64,000 nucleotides of DNA from Trachythela sp. YZ-2020 (taxonomy: Eukaryota > Cnidaria > Anthozoa > Malacalcyonacea > Clavulariidae), in contig JADLSH010000388.1 of assembly GCA_016169945.1 (NCBI GenBank), positions 7,576,501 through 7,640,500 on the forward strand. The letters are read 5' to 3'. The translations under genes were made by a program, and so were the position numbers. Positions 1 to 11,800 of this stretch are shown piece by piece. The notes beneath the pieces were generated by a model. The model worked only from the letters and a program-made list of their open reading frames with translations, did not search any database and was not told the origin of the DNA. Position 1 is the first letter of the stretch, and every line of letters begins with the position of its first letter.

Positions 1-255
1 ATGAATGACTAGTGCATAATACCCTGTCAAATCCAAAATTTGCATTTGATATGGGCATTGGCACCCCTCCTGCACCCCCCTTGGCCAAGGCTAGGAGGGG
101 TGCCCACCCCCCTGCACCCCCCAGTAAATCCATTCCTGCTCTGCAGCCTAATAAGAACACTATTAAGAACATGTACTACCAGTACTGTAGTACTGTACTA
201 ACTGTAGTATGTAAACTTCACAAACAAACGCAATTTTAAACCTTTCCAAGCTGAC
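1..255 (-). other. GMPS intron 1 (partial)
   Basis: Sequence after the GMPS exon-1 donor on the minus strand. It contains a 12-bp inverted repeat (60-71 against 93-104, GGCACCCCTCCT and its complement) inside a C-rich stretch, probably the remains of a small transposon end. I see no exon here. Confidence 0.6.
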
Positions 256-384
256 CTTGCCATATTGAGCTCCAGCATCTAATATTACAACTTTTTCTTG
301 CTCCGTTGGTGCGGTATTTTGCTCCAGTTCTGTGTCACCATTCGCAGAAGAACGAATACCACATTTGCTCATTTTGGCCGCCAT
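256..384 (-). CDS. GMPS: GMP synthase, first coding exon (partial gene)
   Basis: GMP synthase (glutamine-hydrolysing) makes GMP from XMP in the cytosol. Only the first coding exon is inside the window. Translation starts at an ATG on the complement of 382-384 (MAAKMSKCG...) and runs 43 codons to VVILDAGAQYGK, the start of the class I glutamine amidotransferase domain, which is nearly identical in animal GMPS proteins. The exon ends AAG|GTCAGC at 256, phase 0, so the rest of the gene lies beyond position 1. A second in-frame ATG (complement of 370-372) is possible. The recognition rests on the VILDAGAQYGK motif and its position right after a short divergent leader. The catalytic Cys/His/Glu triad and the ATP-pyrophosphatase domain cannot be checked here. 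Confidence 0.85.
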
Positions 385-1915
385 GTTGTTGCTTAAGACT
401 AGTTTCTAGTCTTCCATTTTTTATATTAATCGCTCGTCTAAGATGTCCAGTGGTACTTTTGAGATCAGTGTAACAAAGTGCAGTGAGCTCTATATATATA
501 TATCTGGAGTGAGAACTTATGTCCAAAAAGTGAAGCCAAAGATGGCGGAAATTGACGTCCAGTGCCAATCCCTTTCTATTGTTTTCGACCGCGCGGTTTG
601 CACAAGCCGGCAAGGAGTGTGCCCGAAATTTTCATGTTTTTACGATTTAAACAATAACATCATGATTTTTTGAACTAATAACTTCATTAGCGATGATCTG
701 TTAGAAAAAAAAAACTGGAGCTGATGATAAAAAATGATATGAAAACCGTTTATGACCATGAGTTTGACGTCAATTGCCGCCATCTTGCTATTGGTTTATT
801 GGGCCTGGCCTTGTATTAGTACATTAGAGATATATATAGGGAGCTGAGATCAGTGTAACTAATAATCTCCCTCAACCACTGAGCCCTTATCTCCTTCTAC
901 AACTGGAGCGATATCAGTGGCAAATTGGGGTAAAGATGGGTAGATTCGGCAGTACTATTACTCCAGCTACATCCAAAGGTCAATAGTCATATGACCAACA
1001 GTGAGCCAATCAAAAACAAAGTTACAATCAGTCGTTGCAATCAATGCGCGCCAATTATTTTTTATTCTAGGCTTTTCGCGCACGTTTAAGAACCTGCGGG
1101 TCTTTTTTCGTTTCTTTCGGCAACGTTTTGAAGAAAACCAAGCTCAGTTTTGAAGAAAACTAAGAAATACTACAAGAAAGTGATAAATTTTATTCTGCAA
1201 GCCATGCCTATTAGGTATTCAATCATGTAATTTATGTGCTTTTTGTCCAAATAACGGTGTCCAAATATACTTGTATTCAAAGTGTGTAAAGTTGCTAAGA
1301 TGCTTTTTTCCTTTGTTTAGTAACAGAAAACAAGTTTTACCTCGAAAAGCTATCGTTATTGGTTACAGGTATCATCTTGAGTATATTTTACGTGTTTTTT
1401 TTGCATATTTTGTTCAGTTTTGGCTCCAATTCGGCGACACCGTCTCTGTTTTTAGTTTAATATAGACATAGTCGTCTTTCGGTTGGTTTCCTCGATCGGT
1501 TTTATAAGTTGGCTTTTTCCCAGATGAATTTCTTGTAGAAAACTGCTTAGATAACTCCATAGTTCAGTTTCTATTACAATTTTGAAGAAATTTTGGAAAA
1601 TATTTTGCGAAAAAAGCATTTCTGGTGAGCGCGCTCGCATTGCGAAAATAATGACCTCACATGATAGCTACTATCATGCGCTGCGTTGCGCTACGCACAA
1701 AACATAAGATCTTCATTCATCGCAAATATTTTTTAAATTTTAATAAAATTATTAAATCCAATCCGTAATTTATCAGAACCACAGAATATATGAACAAGTA
1801 TAGCATGTTTTGAAAGGTTTCGTTTCAAATTTTCAATAATGTATTATTAATTAACTAGTCACCAGGTCAAAATCCTCGCTGACCTCGCACATACTATTTA
1901 AAAATAGTAAAGTAT
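385..1915. other. Intergenic region between divergent GMPS and the C18orf21 homologue
   Basis: About 1.5 kb separating two head-to-head genes, so it should contain both promoters. It is AT-rich with a TATATATATA stretch near 491-502. Scattered short open frames show no coding signature. I recognise no transposon or RNA gene. Confidence 0.5.
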
Positions 1916-1924
1916 ATGCTCAAG

Positions 1925-2557
1925 ATGGCTGCTAAAAAATTGAGATTTTTACAAGCAGTAACAAACGAATATCGCGATAAATGTCCAGAACTATCAAGAA
2001 TTATGATGATGAAATACTTTGAACGGCTAAATGGCCCAAATATTGAAGATTTTGGCAACAATTTTCAGTGGAATTTAAATGCCTGTGAACATTGTGCCAC
2101 CATATTTACAGATAGAAACTGTACGTTCAGAATAAAGCCTAAACGAAAACGCAGAATAAGAAAGAAATGCTGTGTAAAAAACGACAGAAATTTGGATATT
2201 ATTCCCAAATCATCCAATTTCTTGCAAATTATTTGCCATTATTGTGGGTGGAAAACAAGACAAATTGGGGCAAAAAGGGTCACTAGAAGATCAACAAGGA
2301 CCAACAATGGATCATTGAGAGATACAAATCAGGATGGCAGGTTGTGCCAAACACCCAAATTATCAGGGAATGGATCTGTTACCTCCAATTATACTCCGGA
2401 ATTGTCCAGAATACAGAAGGGGTCTGGTTTACAAAATTCATCAGGAAATAAAAAGAAGACAAAAAGCAGACTAAAGGAACTTCTTGCTAGGGAGAAATTA
2501 GAATCTGATCAGAAGACATCTTCTCCTAGTCTGATAAATTTTCTTACAACTATTTAA
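1925..2557 (+). CDS. C18orf21 (UPF0711) homologue, putative RNase MRP-associated protein
   Basis: Single uninterrupted frame of about 210 codons. The ATG at 1925 (AAGATGG context) is preferred; an in-frame ATG at 1916 adds three residues. Visible features, numbered from the upstream ATG: an N-terminal LRFLQAVTNEYRDKCPELSR helix, two CxxC pairs (C57-C60 and C107-C110) that could form a zinc ribbon, a basic segment between them (KPKRKRRIRKK), a low-complexity middle, and a C-terminal motif KKKTKSRLKELLAREKLE...LINFLTTI. That tail and the spacing match vertebrate C18orf21, which ends in KMLLSQNES...DFRNFLSSL. Human C18orf21 has been reported as a nuclear RNase MRP subunit; applying that role here is inference. 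The gene is intronless, unlike its neighbours. A poly(A) signal AATAAA lies at 2972-2977. Confidence 0.7.
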   Translation: MAAKKLRFLQAVTNEYRDKCPELSRIMMMKYFERLNGPNIEDFGNNFQWNLNACEHCATIFTDRNCTFRIKPKRKRRIRKKCCVKNDRNLDIIPKSSNFLQIICHYCGWKTRQIGAKRVTRRSTRTNNGSLRDTNQDGRLCQTPKLSGNGSVTSNYTPELSRIQKGSGLQNSSGNKKKTKSRLKELLAREKLESDQKTSSPSLINFLTTI

Positions 2558-3412
2558 CATAATTGGGTTGCATGGTCAGCTTAGTTAGCCAACCATGTTG
2601 GTTGGGTCGACTATAAAAGCAAATGACATAGCGAGGGCTGGTGTTGCAAGAAAGAGACTTGTCAACTTCGGAAAATCTACTTATGTTATTTACACTATAA
2701 TGGATCAATTCATAAGACAATGAAAGAAAGACTTAGAGCAATTCTAGCTGCTTCGGTTTAGTTTTGGACTGAGATTTTCCAGCTATGAAAGTTGAACAGT
2801 TTTGACTTTTGTTCACTTTTCAAACTGAACAAGTGTTGATTAAGAAGTGTTAAACTGCCGTATGTAAGAAGAAACGCCCCTTATCTAATGAATGCTCCCT
2901 CAACATAAACACAAGAGGCGTTTATTAGATAATTTACGATACACTCCCTGAAGTTTTGAAAACACACCCACAATAAATTATATTAAATCTTAGGTAAAAG
3001 CATGTATTGTTGATTCCGCATTAAAAAAAACGTACATTAAGATTTTCTCAGTACCACATACATGAAGAATCAACCATATTAAAATTTACTTCAAATATCA
3101 ATAATTTATTATTAATTTAGCCTGCCAATGTTCCATATGTATTGAAATACAACTTTATAGAAAGTTTACTATACATACAACATAAAAATAAGTTAACTAT
3201 ATATCATACAAAGAGGAAAATAGTTAATTATACAACATAAAAAATAGTAAACTGTACAAACATATTGTAGAAATCTTCCATATATAAGGATTATATATAT
3301 ATTATTTACACGTAAAGTAATCCCTTTGATTATTTCATACCGGAAACATGCAACAACTAAACTGATTGGAGATTATGAAATAACAACAATATAATTATTT
3401 TAATGAAATGTG
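2558..3412. other. Convergent intergenic region
   Basis: Lies between the 3' ends of the C18orf21 homologue (plus) and the SFI1-like gene (minus). It holds AT-rich sequence and a fragment of a dispersed repeat near 2870-2945 (GCGTTTATTAGATAA-type sequence, seen again near 9660). No gene seen. Confidence 0.5.
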
Positions 3413-3540
3413 GATATTTCTAGGAATCATTAAACATGCCATCCATTTCTAGGAATTATTATAACGTGCCATCCATTTCTAGGAATTGTTATACCATGCC
3501 ATCCATTTCTAGGTGTTATTATAACGTGCCATCCATTTTC
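3413..3540. repeat. 30-bp minisatellite made of the SFI1-like gene's last codons
   Basis: About four tandem copies of a 30-bp unit (plus-strand core CCATTTCTAGGAATTATTATAAC). Read on the minus strand each unit is ten codons, K-W-M-A-R/W-Y-N-N-T/S-stop. The first copy met by the ribosome (3511-3540) supplies the real C-terminus and stop of the SFI1-like protein; the later ones lie in the 3' UTR. Confidence 0.85.
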
Positions 3541-6500
3541 GAAACCATCTTCTCAGACAAAATGTCTTGATTTCCTTTGATAAGCTCTTGTGTGAGGCAC
3601 TCGCATCGAACCAGGAAATAAATACCTAAAAACCAAGAGGAAGAATTTTTAGAGTTTCCCAGAAACACTAAACTTTAGTGTTATAGTATTTCTGCTCTTA
3701 AACTATTACAAATACTTATATCCCAAACTAGTTCTAAGCCCTTTATTATCAATTATACCAGCAAGGAAGTGTAACCTTGGGGCAAAGGATGATTTATACG
3801 AGTTCGTTGGTATAAATGGGTTCTAATGCGTAATGGGGGTCCTTGCATTTGGATGTCTGTTGTCAGCTGAAATTAAAGCAAGTTGACAGTAAGATGTCAG
3901 TTCCAAATTGTCGGTTATCAGTCAAAAACACGGGCAAATGACTGTAGTTATTTACCCCATTCAGACCTCTGTATAAGAAGTATATAATATATATTATACA
4001 TGTATTACCTTGGATAGTATTTTCTGGTTGTCATGATGGACCATAGCCGATGAAACTCTCCTTCGAACAAAGTTATGTCGCCACAATTTCCAATATCTTG
4101 AATATAACGTTTGATTATACTGAAATGAAATGAAAAGAGAATAACTTCTTCATTCTATCATTCATATAAGAATCCGGATACGTTTTATGATATATGAGAA
4201 ATTAGACTTGCACTTTAGACAATTCAAAGGAAAATTCTCATAAATAATAAGTTATGTTTGTCACTTCAATACTAAATATAATTCATAAAATAGTGTAATA
4301 GAACTAACCAATTTCTCCGCTTTCGTTGAAAACGTAGATTTACTGAGCCATATTTTCATGTATTTGGCCATCAAACCTGAATTGTTTCGCTGATGTGAAT
4401 GTTGAAACTCCTTCAGTTGGTTTAAAAGTCTTTTCTCTTTACAAAAGTGATCATACCATCCCAGAAAATGTCTAAAAACAAGACACAATAAAACAATGAC
4501 CGACCTTCAGTATATATACTCTGTGTCTATATAATTTTCCAATTCTCATTAATAATTCATGAAGAAAACACAGAGGCAATCATGACCGTAAAGGAGCTTG
4601 TATATCTGATTCAAAATCCTGCTGATTTACCGCATTTACGTAAACCAAACATCATTCATGTTTTTAAGATTATTGAGATTATTCATCAAGATGAATCACA
4701 AACTTTATACAGCATAAGCATTTGTATATCTTATACAACACCGCTCATGCTCAAATATTACTAAATTGTATGCAATTACACGTCACTCGTGTTGCATGGA
4801 GAGACGTTATTTTATACCTTCGCATCATTTTAGTTTCATGGTGATACTTGGCAACTTGGGAATGTTTTGTGAGCTTTCTCCAAAACATAAACTTCATTCT
4901 TAATAATTTATTCTCGGAGTCATAAACTAGAATATCTGCCACTTGATTTAATTCTTTATTTCCTAGAAAAGTAAAATAGTTAATAATAGGTCATAGAAGT
5001 TTTGGTTGAATTTCTTCGACTTCAAAAACTATTGTAATACCGACCTTCAGCTTTAGTTTGCCAAAATTTAAAATGCTGTCGGGCCTGAAAATTGATATAT
5101 AACAAAATTGCAGTTTTTGCCAACAGAATACACTAGTTACACTCTTCTACTCGTGCACATATGATATAATATATAGTTTGTTTTCATTTATAATAATGGC
5201 AGCCGAATACCTTTTCTCGTTTTAAAATCTGTTTACACCAGCACGTAAATGTCTAAAAACAAGAATAAGAAGATCAGTAAATACGGCAAATCCTCTATGA
5301 AGCCTTGTTTTCAGACACGTTTGAGGAAGTGGGGTGGAGTCGAAATAGAAACTATGGCTTGACCAAAAGATTTTCTTTGCTGCATAACAAATATGTATTT
5401 ATAAACTGCCAAAATGGTTCCACTTTGGCTTTGAAAGAAATGAATGTTAATTTTCTTCATGCATTTCAATAATTTATGTATCTATAATTTACCCTATATA
5501 AACTGTTTCATTCTAACTGTTCTAACCTACTAAATTATTTTCGCCTGCGATTTCTTAAATATGGCCTGCTTTGCGCTACTGACAAGCCGCTATTTTGAGC
5601 CCTGTCCATCAGGATCATTCATTACCTTTTTCATAAGACAACGAAAGAAATGCTTTTTCGCATCTTCTTTTCTTTTCTGCTGTTTCCATCGATTGAAAGC
5701 CGAGGCAAGATGTTGTTTCTTTTTCAATTTTGAATGCTCAAACACAGTTTGATTATTCTTAGTTCTCTTACGCCAAAAAATGAATGTTGAACGCAACTAG
5801 AAATATAAAGCATATTATTAAAACAACATACCACACAAATTTACAAGTGTTTGTGAATTTGTCTTTCATCAATACATCGAAGAAATGGAATACAATTCTG
5901 CGGAAGGAAAACAAAATACATTGCCGATTATTATTGCAGGACTCCACTGAAAACCACGCAAGTGATGTGAGTATCAGGGATAGATATAATTATTACTATT
6001 ATTACCGAATTTTTCAGGACGACGCTTTGAAATTCTTGAATTGACGTATTAGTAGTAGATTTTTGTGTTAAAACAGAATGCCAGGATCTGAGAACTCTAT
6101 ATGGAAAAAAGGATTACATAAGAGAAGACAGCTCCCTTCATTTTCTCTCAATTCTTCCATCCTTCATTCCTTTATTATAGTTATAGGGTGAGAATGGAGG
6201 TTAAGATATTGTTTTGGATTAGATTTAGGATTGGGATTAGAACTGTATTAAAATTGTTGTATTAATAAGGTTGTAAATATGAAAATTGACCCATATTCTT
6301 TTTCTTCCTGACCTTGTCTGCAGAGACTTGTGGTAATATTCTCTCATATCAACACATTCCTTGGAAGCAGAAAACCAAAAGAGAAATTTCTCTTTTAACT
6401 TCCTCTCTTCTTGGGAACGATGATACGCAAGAGAGGTCTTTCTTCTATAGCTTGTCGCTACGTCAAAGAAAAACAATAATTAGGAATTAGAACAATAATT

Positions 6501-8871
6501 AGGAATTGCTTATTATCAGTTCTAATTAACAATAAGAATAGGGAAATTGACTACAAGTATTTCATATAACTTTCAGACTTAAAAGTTTGAAATGAGAATA
6601 TAATTCAAATTCACCTGTAGCCCAGGTATGCCATGCTTTAAAAATCTTATCAATTTTTCTTTCTTCCGAAACCTAAGCATAAAAAAATATATGTTGTGTT
6701 GGTTGAATATGCTCGAAAAATTTATATTATTAAAAAAATGTTACCCCAAGAATTATTCTGGCGGTCCGAACGTCTTCGTAACGTAACAGCCATTCATTGA
6801 AAGCCTAAAAGACAAAAACTAACCCTTGTTAACAGAGAAAAGAACTCTTACCTTAGCAAGATCATATTAATGTTCAATTCGGCTCATACAGTCACGTGAG
6901 AATATCACGTCATACTAAATAATCCGCCATTTTGGGTGAAATTATCTTGGAAAGTTGGCGTACGTAGTGTTGTCAGCCAAGCCATGTTGGATTTTATTTT
7001 AATTAGTTTAAATCAGTGGTTTGAATTTGCCACCAATTACGAGTTGTGAAGTCACTTGCAAGGGTTGAAATCTTACCTTTGTTAACACATGTTTAGTTCT
7101 GAACGACTCCATCGTCTTTCGATGTTCAGCTCGAAAAGAAGTAACATTTCGCCAGGCTAAGAAACATCTACAAAATTATGCAGAGATATGAAATTTTTTA
7201 ACGCCTATTATTATTCATAGACATTACTTCAAAGGATATTCGTCTTGTTTATTTTAAAAGAAAGAAATTTAAGTTGTGACCTTCGTAATGACAAAGTTTG
7301 AGACATATATGTCGCCTGTTGTGAAAAATATGCTGCCTTTTTCCAATAGTAAAATGTTCTTCTTAGACAATTCACTCGATCTGTTATCTTATATTGCTCG
7401 ATCACTTGTTTATCCATGTCTGTGACTAAAAATATTTAATGAAATTAATTGCTGAAAGAATAAAAGAAAAGAAAATTGCACGATTTTGAAGTTATGAAGT
7501 GAAACGGAGTATATTATTAGCACTGATGAAGATTCGAGCTTAGGAATCGAAAGCTTTGCAAAATTAAGAAGCGTCGTGCTTCACACAAACCAAACATATC
7601 ATATCACGAAACTGTAATTGAAAACAAGCTCAGGCTTACCCCTAGCCGACCGTTGCCATCGCAAGACTATGTTCTGTAACTGACATTTTGCTGTTCTCTG
7701 TTAAACATTGGAAATTAATATGATTACCAAACAAGAACAGTGATCAACGGTTATTGAACGTTACAGTAGCCAGAAAAAGAGAGAAGCCACGCAAAATATG
7801 GGAAGTGAAAAGAGAGATAAAACTTAGAAAGATGACATGTGATGATGATGATGATGATAACAGAGATTAATGACGACGGAAACTTCTCTCAAACTCTGCC
7901 CTGACATGATGTGCTTGAAAACTCGCGTAAGTGGAGTCGTGGTTGGTTCTTTCCTGTGCTGCGAGGGTTTATATTCGGGTACTCCGATTTTCCTCTCTCA
8001 CCGAAAACTAATCCTTCTACATTAGCTGTGCTCTGTGATCAGACATGAGTCGTATGCTGGCAGACAGAGGCGCCCTAGTAAGCCTTAGACTCGATCACGT
8101 TTAAGTTGCGTCCTTCTCATTTCAGCTCTCAGCTGCAGTGAAAGATGATTAGCACACTTTACTTCTTGGTCACTTGGTATGCATGAAATTATGCAAATCA
8201 ATGTTAATATTATGGACCTTTTGTTTCCAAGTGTTGTAAAACTTCTTTAGTAAATTTTTTTTGGAGAAATCATCAGCTTCATCTTTATGTCGACTCGTCT
8301 GGATTTGTTTCTTGCGATAGCTTATCCATTGAAACAAGAATTTCCTTTTCATTTGATTGACCTAGAAAATTGATAGAGTAAATAAAATGTCCTAATGGCT
8401 CTTCAATCATGATCATTTCTAAAACCTGTAGAGCTTACGGCGACCTTTCTTATTCTGACGTATGGGAATGAGTGGACACAAACACAAAGTACGTGAAAGT
8501 TAGTGCAAAGTTATATACTCATGAACCAATATACGTCTTCTACACAATCACATCAACCACAGAACAGAAATTGAAAAACTCACCCAATGTTGTCTGGCCA
8601 ATACAGAAACAAATAACCAACGTCTCCATTTGCCGAGATATTTCGTCACCAGTCTCTCTCTATCTCGCGCTATCCACTCAGCATACGTCATTCTCACGAG
8701 ATTCACGTGTCGCGTGTGTTTATACCACGAACGAAACGCCACACTCAGTGACAAAGATCGCCAATGGATTATGGTCTCAGTTACCAACAGTTCACGATCG
8801 CGTGCGACACTATCACTGGTGGTCTGGTACGAGTATAGGGACTCCGTAATATGAATAGACGTCCGGTCATC
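3509..8871 (-). CDS. SFI1-like gene: second repeat block with triplicated exon cassettes
   Basis: Exons: 8871-8584, 8361-8218, 7679-7640, 7425-7281, 7167-7077, 6804-6745, 6672-6615, 6457-6313, about 5897-5837 (weak donor), 5796-5626, 5252-5211, 5084-5045, 4962-4818, 4471-4309, 4119-4009, 3625-3509 (stop). Exon 8871-8584 holds two related repeats (ARDRELLV...IIHW and ARDRERLV...LGKW). After it the gene shows three cassettes in which exon phases recur as 0-1, 1-2, 2-0, 0-0. The three 1-2 exons are each exactly 145 bp with Trp at codon 27 (RRTFYYWKK, KEKFLFWFS, RMKFMFWRK). The 0-1 exons are 40, 58 and 40 bp with Trp eighth counting the last 13 codons. The protein ends TFCLRRWFRKWMARYNNT. Confidence 0.8.
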
Positions 8872-11800
8872 CTGCAAGAACGACAAATTTTATTTGGTGT
8901 TAAATACAACAACTCATTAACAATTCATGAGTAAAACACAAAGGAAACAGCATCGTGTTGTCTTATAAAGAAATACACACGCTGCTTTTATGAAAGTAAT
9001 TTTGGCAGGCGTTTACTACATTCTACAGCCCGGGTCTGAAAGCGTTAGAAACAACGAAAGTATAGAGTTCAGTCGAGTGAAATGCCTAATAAATAACTGT
9101 TTTGCAACTTGGAAGTTCTTGACAGCCATGTTCAATATCGGACTTATTTTCGCTCGCTACTCTGGTTTAAGTAAATGAATGCAATCCCCGAATAAATTAC
9201 ATTCACGACCCAACGTTTCAACACTGCAATCTAGTAGTGATCTGGACTCGCATATTATTGGTCTTACCTGGTCACTTTCATCCCCGGCAGAATGAACCCC
9301 GGAAGAAAGAACCCCGTCATCTTCACTTGATCGTTGTGGTGATGTCCCAGATATCTGCTCAAGACTTTGCTGTCTGCTTAATGGAGATGTACACCGACTC
9401 GTTGGTCGTTCAGAGACGAGCTGCATTTGAGACCCTGGGTACGAGTGTTGTCGGTCCATGGTAACAGCCCGGTAACTAGGCAAGATGGGGAATGGCTTTG
9501 GAGTTGAGATGTCATCATGATTCAATGTCGGGGTAACTGGCCGAGAACGCGGTGTTGGAACTGGAGAGAAGATCTTGAAAACGACAATTAAAACAAACAT
9601 AAATATAATCTACTGTAAATGATCTAATAGAAGTCTCCTTTTGTACTTTAAGTGGGGAGGGCGTTTATTAGATAAGAGGCGTTACAAAAGATAAGTCGGA
9701 GTTACAGTACTTTAAGTCAACAGAACTTTTACCTATCAACTGAGTTCTGTTACCTTAACTCGTAGAACGGCGGCTTTACATTTTGAGGTTTCAGTCCTTG
9801 CATACGTCCGTCAGGAATACCTCTCGGGAGTTTGTACTATAGCATAACAAACAATGTAACTAAGAAATGAAGAACCAATTTCAGATGCACTTTAATGATT
9901 TTTAAAGAAAATCGTGGAAAACATCATCCTATGTGATTATCAACTGAGAAAAATTCATATTAACATTCACCAAAAGCTGAAATTGGTCCGACAAATCGAA
10001 GTTCATGCACACGTAATTACTAATAAATCACTGACCTCCTCATCAGCTACAAGAAATTGTAAAGACGAGGACGAGTTCTTTAGAGAGGTCTGGTAACCAG
10101 AAGTTGATAAGAACGCGGAGCCCTGGGACGAGTCCATAGCGAGGTTCGTGGAAAAGTCGCAGACTTGACGTTCCAGTTCGGTTTTTGCGAAATCTTTCCA
10201 AGCCAAAAATATGGTCTTCAATATTTCATTCCACTTTAACTTTATATATTCTCTGGGGGAAAACGAATTTAAGAAGGGTATATTTATAAACTCAGCCAAC
10301 ATTTGTCTAGCTTTAGACCATTTTTCTGGCTTCAGCTTCTCGGGTTTGATAAATTCTACATACCTTGTCTTGAGTTCCACCGAATATTGTCTCTGCCATC
10401 TTAATAATGACCTTTTCATTAGCATTCTCTTTCCGGCTTCATCAGCTGATCTTACCAATGACGTCATAGTTTGCGCATGCTCTGTTGCCTTCCGTTTCCA
10501 GGAGGTAAAGCAAGCTCGCAGAATTATCTGACGACGAGACTAAAGTAAGAGATATTAAAAGTGTAAGATTGTTGCTAAACAATTTGTTACAAACCTTGTC
10601 GGAAGTTTAGCTTGCACACAACGCTGTATAAACACAACTGGTTCGAACACTACGCTGTATAAACACAACTGTTTCGAACACTACGCTGTATAAACACAAC
10701 TGGTTCGAACACTACGCTGTATAAACACAATTGGTTCGAACACTACTCTGTCTAAACACAATTGGTTCGAACACTACTCTGTCTAAACTATTGGTCTGTA
10801 AAATGAAAGTGATAACGTCTTAAAATAAAAACTAATACATTAAGATGTTTCCTACCTTCTGTGCATTTTCAGATTCTCTTAACTCAGCTTTCTGTTTGGC
10901 ATTTTCCTTCCATGTTTGAATATATTTCCTCATCATAATTTCTTTTCTCTGTTCAGCCATTCTCTCGCTTTCTCGCAGATCTTTGACGTACTCTACAATG
11001 TTAATGAATACTAAAATATAACTTCTTCAAAATAAACCTAGTTTTAAATTGATTTATTAAATTGAATACGAACCTAGCCAAGCGAAAAAGTGTCTCGCTA
11101 ATTTCGAAAAGCGCAATGTTTCGTCAACTTCTTTTTCTTTAGTTATACACCACAGCTTAACACTACAAAAAAAACAAATGATGGAATTAAGATAAAATAA
11201 GTATTCATATTTCTAATTCTCATTAACAATTCATGAGTAGAGCACAAAGGGAAGCATGACTATAAAGGAGATTGTATATTTCATTTGCTGATTTACATAA
11301 CTTTAAAAGTTCAATTCTCTCACCAATATCATTAATTTCTTTAAGATTATTGAAGATTACGAACATTTTCATCAAAACGAACCAATAAGCTATATTCGCG
11401 TCAGTGTTAATGTATAAGATATACGACAATTTACGTTCGGCTCGTGTTTGTATATTTAATACAATACAACCACTCATGCAGTATATATTACATATTACTA
11501 AGCCATCTCCATTAAAATAAATAAATAGAGAAGAAATCTGGATTTTCTAATTAAAGACAGCGTTACTACTGTTTGAGATTCTGACCTCCACGTTTCCCAT
11601 GCACCCCTTCTTAATCTGTCATTTTTTGTCTTCTGCAATCTTCTTAGACAAGTTCCATGCAATATATAACGACGCCAGGCATCAAACACTCTACAATACA
11701 AATGTTCAAAGGAAGTATTTGAGAAAGTGTACAGTCAGCAGTAATACAGTAATAGGGGTAATAAATACTGGGTGATTATTGAATTTTCTATTCATTTTTG

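Noticed and set aside
8472..8854. Plus-strand open frames of 74-125 codons
   Set aside because: They are antisense to the SFI1-like exon 8871-8584, whose minus-strand frame has Sfi1 repeats and matching splice sites.
10618..10800. CRISPR-like array appearance of the 31-bp repeats
   Set aside because: No spacers: units are directly adjacent and degenerate, inside a eukaryotic intron.
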